Positions 60,437 to 64,000 of a DNA stretch of 64,000 bases are shown one piece after another (positions within the stretch are counted from its first letter, which is position 1; each line of letters begins with the position of its first letter). The position numbers and the translations under genes were made by a program. The notes under the pieces were generated by a model that searched no databases, was not told where the DNA came from, and saw only the letters and a list, made by a program, of their open reading frames with translations. This stretch comes from Microscilla marina ATCC 23134 (GTDB taxonomy: Bacteria; Bacteroidota; Bacteroidia; Cytophagales; Microscillaceae): positions 37,160 through 101,159 of the forward strand of contig NZ_AAWS01000034.1 in assembly GCF_000169175.1 (NCBI RefSeq), read 5' to 3'.

Positions 60437-62041
60437 ATGAAAACCAGAAAAAAACTCAATTATATCATTTTCTTAATGAGTGTTGCCCTGATAGGTTTGA
60501 TTGGTTTACAGATTTATTGGGTCAATACCTCGCTCAAAATAAAAAAAGAACGCTTTAATCAAGACGTACATCAGGCCTTGAGCAACCTGGTGCGTAAATT
60601 GGAAAAACGAGAGACCGCTTATGCCGTAGGCAATCGTTTTTTTAATACAAAAGGCAGTCGCTACCCACACCCCCAACAATTTTACAATATCATTGCTTCT
60701 GGTAATCGCAAATTCAATGTGTTGCGAAAATCAAAGACAAAAAAGAACCATAGTAAAGTAGAACTTCAACACAGCTGGACCCTGTCTGAAGGAGGAGAAG
60801 ATACCACTTTTACCCTCAATGTCAGCTCTAAGTCCAACCCTCGTCTTAAGCAAATTTTGCACCCTCAAGAGGTCACTGTCGTGAATGACGACTCAAGCAA
60901 AAAAGTGCATGTGAAGGCTAGTTCGGTGATGTTGGTGATAGACGAGTTGTTGAGCAAACGCAAGCCATTGCACCAGCGCATCAGCCAGGAATTGCTCGAT
61001 TCATTGCTTCATATAGAATTGCTAAGTAAAGGCATTGACATTCCTTACCGTTTCAATGTGGTTACTCAGCAAAATGGCCAGTATCGTTATGTGTTTCACC
61101 CCCAAAAGCCCATCCAGTACTCCAACCCTCAGCAGGCACTGTCTCAGGTAAACTATGCGACCATCTTGTTTCCCAATGATATATCACCACAACCCAACAA
61201 ACTATTGGTAGACTTTCCGGCAGAAAACACCTTTGTAATAAAGCAAATGTGGACAGTGCTTGCCTCAGCATTTGTGTTTATTGCCCTCATTATTTTTTGT
61301 TTTACATTTGCGGTAAACACCATTCTGAAGCAAAAGAAAATGTCAGACATGACCAAAGATTTTATTAATAACATGACCCACGAGTTCAAAACCCCGATTG
61401 CTACTGTGTCGTTGGCTTGCCAGGCAATGCAAGACCCTGACATTCAACAGCTCCCCGGTCAAGTGAATCGCTATATGGGAATGATCAAAGAAGAAAACGA
61501 CCGATTGGGGCAACAGGTAGAGAAGGTGCTGCAGATAGCCCGGTTAGACCGGGAAGACTTCAAGCTGAATATTAGCGAGGTAGATGTACACCAAAGCATT
61601 GCCAAAGCAGTGAGAAACATACAAATTCAGGTAGAAAAACGTGGAGGGATGCTTCATACTGCGTTAAACGCTGAACAAGCCTGCATTTATGCCGATGAGA
61701 TTCACTTGACCAATATGATCATTAACCTGTTGGATAATGCCAATAAATACTCGCCCGACCACCCGGAAATCACCATTGAAACCCAAAGCAATGAACGGGG
61801 CATTAGGGTAATGATTAGCGACAAAGGACAAGGCATTTCTAAAGAAGTAATCAACAAGGTTTTTGATAAATTTTACCGGGTGCCTACAGGCAACATTCAC
61901 GATGTCAAAGGCTTTGGGTTAGGGTTGAGTTATGTAAAAACAATGGTAGACGCCCACCAAGGCGAAATTCAGGTAAAAAGCGAGCCAGCCAAAGGCAGTA
62001 CCTTTACCCTGTTTTTCCCTTACATGGCACATAGTGCTTGA
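60437..62041 (+). CDS. Sensor histidine kinase
   Basis: 534 residues from the ATG at 60437. Two membrane helices (about 8-29 and 272-292) frame a large periplasmic sensor domain of about 240 residues. The kinase core has the phospho-acceptor His315 in FINNMTHEFKTPIATVS, the N box LLDNANKYSP, the G1 box ISDKGQGIS and the G2 region GFGLGLSYVKTMV. No HAMP domain is clear. The signal is unknown. The partner response regulator follows 253 bases downstream on the same strand; the pair resembles the Bacteroidota RprX/RprY type. Confidence 0.94.
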   Translation: MKTRKKLNYIIFLMSVALIGLIGLQIYWVNTSLKIKKERFNQDVHQALSNLVRKLEKRETAYAVGNRFFNTKGSRYPHPQQFYNIIASGNRKFNVLRKSKTKKNHSKVELQHSWTLSEGGEDTTFTLNVSSKSNPRLKQILHPQEVTVVNDDSSKKVHVKASSVMLVIDELLSKRKPLHQRISQELLDSLLHIELLSKGIDIPYRFNVVTQQNGQYRYVFHPQKPIQYSNPQQALSQVNYATILFPNDISPQPNKLLVDFPAENTFVIKQMWTVLASAFVFIALIIFCFTFAVNTILKQKKMSDMTKDFINNMTHEFKTPIATVSLACQAMQDPDIQQLPGQVNRYMGMIKEENDRLGQQVEKVLQIARLDREDFKLNISEVDVHQSIAKAVRNIQIQVEKRGGMLHTALNAEQACIYADEIHLTNMIINLLDNANKYSPDHPEITIETQSNERGIRVMISDKGQGISKEVINKVFDKFYRVPTGNIHDVKGFGLGLSYVKTMVDAHQGEIQVKSEPAKGSTFTLFFPYMAHSA

Positions 62042-62294
62042 TGGGCAGGGCAAGGGTGCGCGAAGCAACCAATAAAAACGGATCATTGCCTTGTGAGCCC
62101 TCAAGCTGTACCTGCTTCGTTGAAAATGCGATTGTCTACCTTCAAGTCTAAAAAAGTGCTTAAACTTAATTGGGAACCCTTTGGTTGTAATTCGTCATAG
62201 ACCCAACCTTGTGACCCATATCCCGTACTTTATTTTATCTTGTTCATTCTCGCTAAACGCCAGTGCATGAAGGCTAGTCAAAAGAAGATCACCT

Positions 62295-62993
62295 ATGAAA
62301 GATGAAATAAAAATATTGTTGGTAGAAGATGACAACAACCTGGGGCAGCTGCTACAGGAGTATTTACAGATTAAAGGATACCCTACTACCCTGCGACGTG
62401 ATGGCGAAGCCGGATTAGATACTTTTCACACTGCGGGGTTCGATCTGTGTATATTAGATGTGATGTTGCCCAAAATGGATGGATTTACGCTTGCCGAAAA
62501 AATAAGAGAGCAAAACAAAAAAGTACCCATTATTTTTCTGACGGCTAAATCTATGAAAGAAGATGCCATCAAGGGGTTCAAGGCAGGGGCTGATGACTAC
62601 ATCCACAAGCCTTTTAGTATGGAAGAACTCTTGTTGCGCATAGAAGCCATTATGCGACGTGTAGGGGAGCAGCCAGTAACACCATCAACCCAAGAATATT
62701 TTGAGGTAGGCTCGTTTAGTTTTGACTACAGCACCCAAAAACTCCAGCGCCAGGGCGAAAGCAAAAAACTGACCTCTAAAGAAGCTGCCTTGCTCAAAAT
62801 GTTATGCGAACATAAAAACCAGACCCTGGAGCGGTCAAAGGCTTTGAAAAAAATATGGTTGGATGACAACTACTTCAATGCCCGCAGTATGGACGTATAC
62901 ATTACCAAGCTCAGAAAATACCTCAAGTCTGACGAAAATATTCAGATTGTCAATGTACACGGACAAGGTTTCAAGCTCGTAGAGTTGGTATAG
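62295..62993 (+). CDS. OmpR-family response regulator
   Basis: 232 residues. The receiver domain (1-118) has the acidic pair E11-D12-D13, the phosphorylation site Asp55 in CILDVMLPKMDG, Thr83 and Lys105. The winged-helix effector domain (about 135-230) has the KKLTSKEAALLKML recognition region and ends RSMDVYITKLRKYL. It pairs with the histidine kinase just upstream. Target genes are unknown; the secreted protein directly downstream is a candidate only by position. Confidence 0.95.
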   Translation: MKDEIKILLVEDDNNLGQLLQEYLQIKGYPTTLRRDGEAGLDTFHTAGFDLCILDVMLPKMDGFTLAEKIREQNKKVPIIFLTAKSMKEDAIKGFKAGADDYIHKPFSMEELLLRIEAIMRRVGEQPVTPSTQEYFEVGSFSFDYSTQKLQRQGESKKLTSKEAALLKMLCEHKNQTLERSKALKKIWLDDNYFNARSMDVYITKLRKYLKSDENIQIVNVHGQGFKLVELV

Positions 62994-63053
62994 CCCTGCC
63001 CCCTGCCTTAATGATCACCCCTCTCTTTACTTTCCTCCAATAAAAAATATAAG

Positions 63054-63091
63054 TCGTTGATGTTCAGTTAGAAGCATCAACGATTTTTTTT
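63054..63091 (+). terminator. Terminator after the two-component genes
   Basis: TCGTTGATG (63054-63062) / CATCAACGA (63075-63083) with a 12-base loop and eight T. Confidence 0.92.
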
Positions 63092-63244
63092 GTTTAATAT
63101 GTTTTCTGAAAAAAACTTCCAATGGTGTACCCTTATATTGGTATAGTTTAAATGAAAGCGCTAAAAGACGCAATGTTGCTTTTGGCTAAATACAATAATG
63201 GTTAAACTGTTTTTTTGATAAAACAAATAGTGAATCAACAAGTG

Positions 63245-64000
63245 ATGAAAAAACACCACTCTATACTAATTACTTTGAGCCTGATGGCTTTTTTTGCCTT
63301 GGGGCTATGTACCCAGTCACAGGCGCAAACCTCCCGCCTTGCCATCAAAAAGCCCAGCAGTGGCACGGGAGTCATCCTGGATAATGAAACTGGAGGCAAC
63401 TCCATTTTTAGCATTGGGGGCAACGAAAAAATGCGGCTAACCACCTATGGCAGCTTAAGCTTAGGAACTTCTAGTCCGATAGAACATGCTAGCCTTACCC
63501 TGAAGGATAACGCAGGGGGTGGATGGAAACACCTAGCGTTTCAGGGGAACTCAGAGAACTGGTGTATGGGTGTTTTTGGTGCTGGCGGTTTTTATATTGC
63601 CAAGGATGGCTTTAGTTCTTCCTGGGCAAAGTTTGTTTTGAAAGGAGATAACGTAGGCATTGGTACTGCTAGTCCTTTTGCTTCTTTACCCAACTCAGGG
63701 CTTCATATAGCCAAGGGTGACCACACATCTTTGGTATTAGGAGATCCTGTGGGTGGGAATTATGGTGGAATTATCCAAACAAGCGACCAAAGACATAGAG
63801 TATTTATTGGAGCAAATTATTATGATGGAGGATCAAGCTGGGGAAGCTTCTCTTCTGGAAAAGGCATTGCAGGTATTAGTATTTTAGCTGACCAAGGTTC
63901 AGCTCCTGCTTGGGGTGTATCATCTATTGATTTTTATGTATCAAACACCGAAACTAACAAAACAGCCATGACCATGAAGATAGAGGTAATGTCCAAGAGT
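63245..64000 (+). CDS. Secreted fibre-like protein, truncated by the window end
   Basis: At least 252 residues, open to the last base of the window. It begins MKKHHSILITLSLMAFFALG, a signal peptide with a likely cut after SQAQ. The mature part is Gly/Ser-rich and beta-prone. It has two copies of a turn found in phage-tail-like and surface fibre proteins (SLSLGTSSPIEHASL and NVGIGTASPFASL). Such proteins are often trimeric adhesins with a C-terminal chaperone or sorting domain, which would lie beyond the window. The stop codon is not in the window. It lies about 250 bases after the response regulator, behind a terminator. Confidence 0.75.
   Translation, partial: MKKHHSILITLSLMAFFALGLCTQSQAQTSRLAIKKPSSGTGVILDNETGGNSIFSIGGNEKMRLTTYGSLSLGTSSPIEHASLTLKDNAGGGWKHLAFQGNSENWCMGVFGAGGFYIAKDGFSSSWAKFVLKGDNVGIGTASPFASLPNSGLHIAKGDHTSLVLGDPVGGNYGGIIQTSDQRHRVFIGANYYDGGSSWGSFSSGKGIAGISILADQGSAPAWGVSSIDFYVSNTETNKTAMTMKIEVMSKS

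Overview
The window looks like chromosomal DNA from a marine gliding member of the Bacteroidota, probably of the Cytophagales and compatible with a Microscilla-like species; this is an inference from style, not a database match. The signs are moderately low G+C, type IX secretion (T9SS) sorting tails on secreted proteins, GEVED and PKD modules, a FecR anti-sigma followed by a TonB-dependent receptor with an STN domain, DUF1501/DUF1800 and DUF4159 proteins, and promoters of the TTTG-N19-TAnnTTTG type. Most genes have little or no Shine-Dalgarno sequence.

Layout. 1-5 kb: folP, a BT_3928-type DoxX-like membrane protein, an oligopeptide ABC permease and threonine aldolase. 5-10.5 kb: a leucine-rich-repeat secreted protein, then an unknown secreted protein, FecR and TonB receptor in a row. 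11-20 kb: a PadR/PspC membrane-stress pair with probable operators, dnaB, an SDR and a penicillin-acylase-type hydrolase. 20.2-24.3 kb: a 1.25-kb non-coding region with a consensus promoter, a 19-bp inverted repeat and three structured repeat units, followed by a 940-residue protein of unknown function with an unusually good Shine-Dalgarno. 24-36 kb: a small zinc-ribbon protein, a U32 protein with its ferredoxin, a T9SS-exported trypsin-like protease, a 117-bp tandem hairpin array, a Wzi/RemB-like outer-membrane protein and a DUF1501/DUF1800 pair. 36-45.9 kb: DUF4159 protein, rsmE, a giant T9SS cargo protein, an S41 protease and hmgA. 45.9-47.6 kb: dense palindromic and tandem repeats. 47.6-64 kb: a SiaC-like regulator, a two-gene molybdenum hydroxylase, a serine hydrolase, an M23 peptidase, an EamA transporter, a flavin monooxygenase, a SIMPL protein, a Nudix hydrolase, a histidine kinase/response regulator pair and the start of a secreted fibre-like protein cut by the window end.

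The most interesting theme is non-coding. Several repeat families have conserved cores but long terminal or internal arms that differ between copies while staying self-complementary within each copy. That points to selection on the fold rather than on one fixed inverted-repeat sequence. The best case is 20442-21485: promoter, three structured units, closing 19-bp complementarity, strong Shine-Dalgarno and a large unknown protein. This could be a structured RNA or long leader working with that protein. No reverse transcriptase, nuclease, CRISPR array, tRNA or rRNA was seen in the window.
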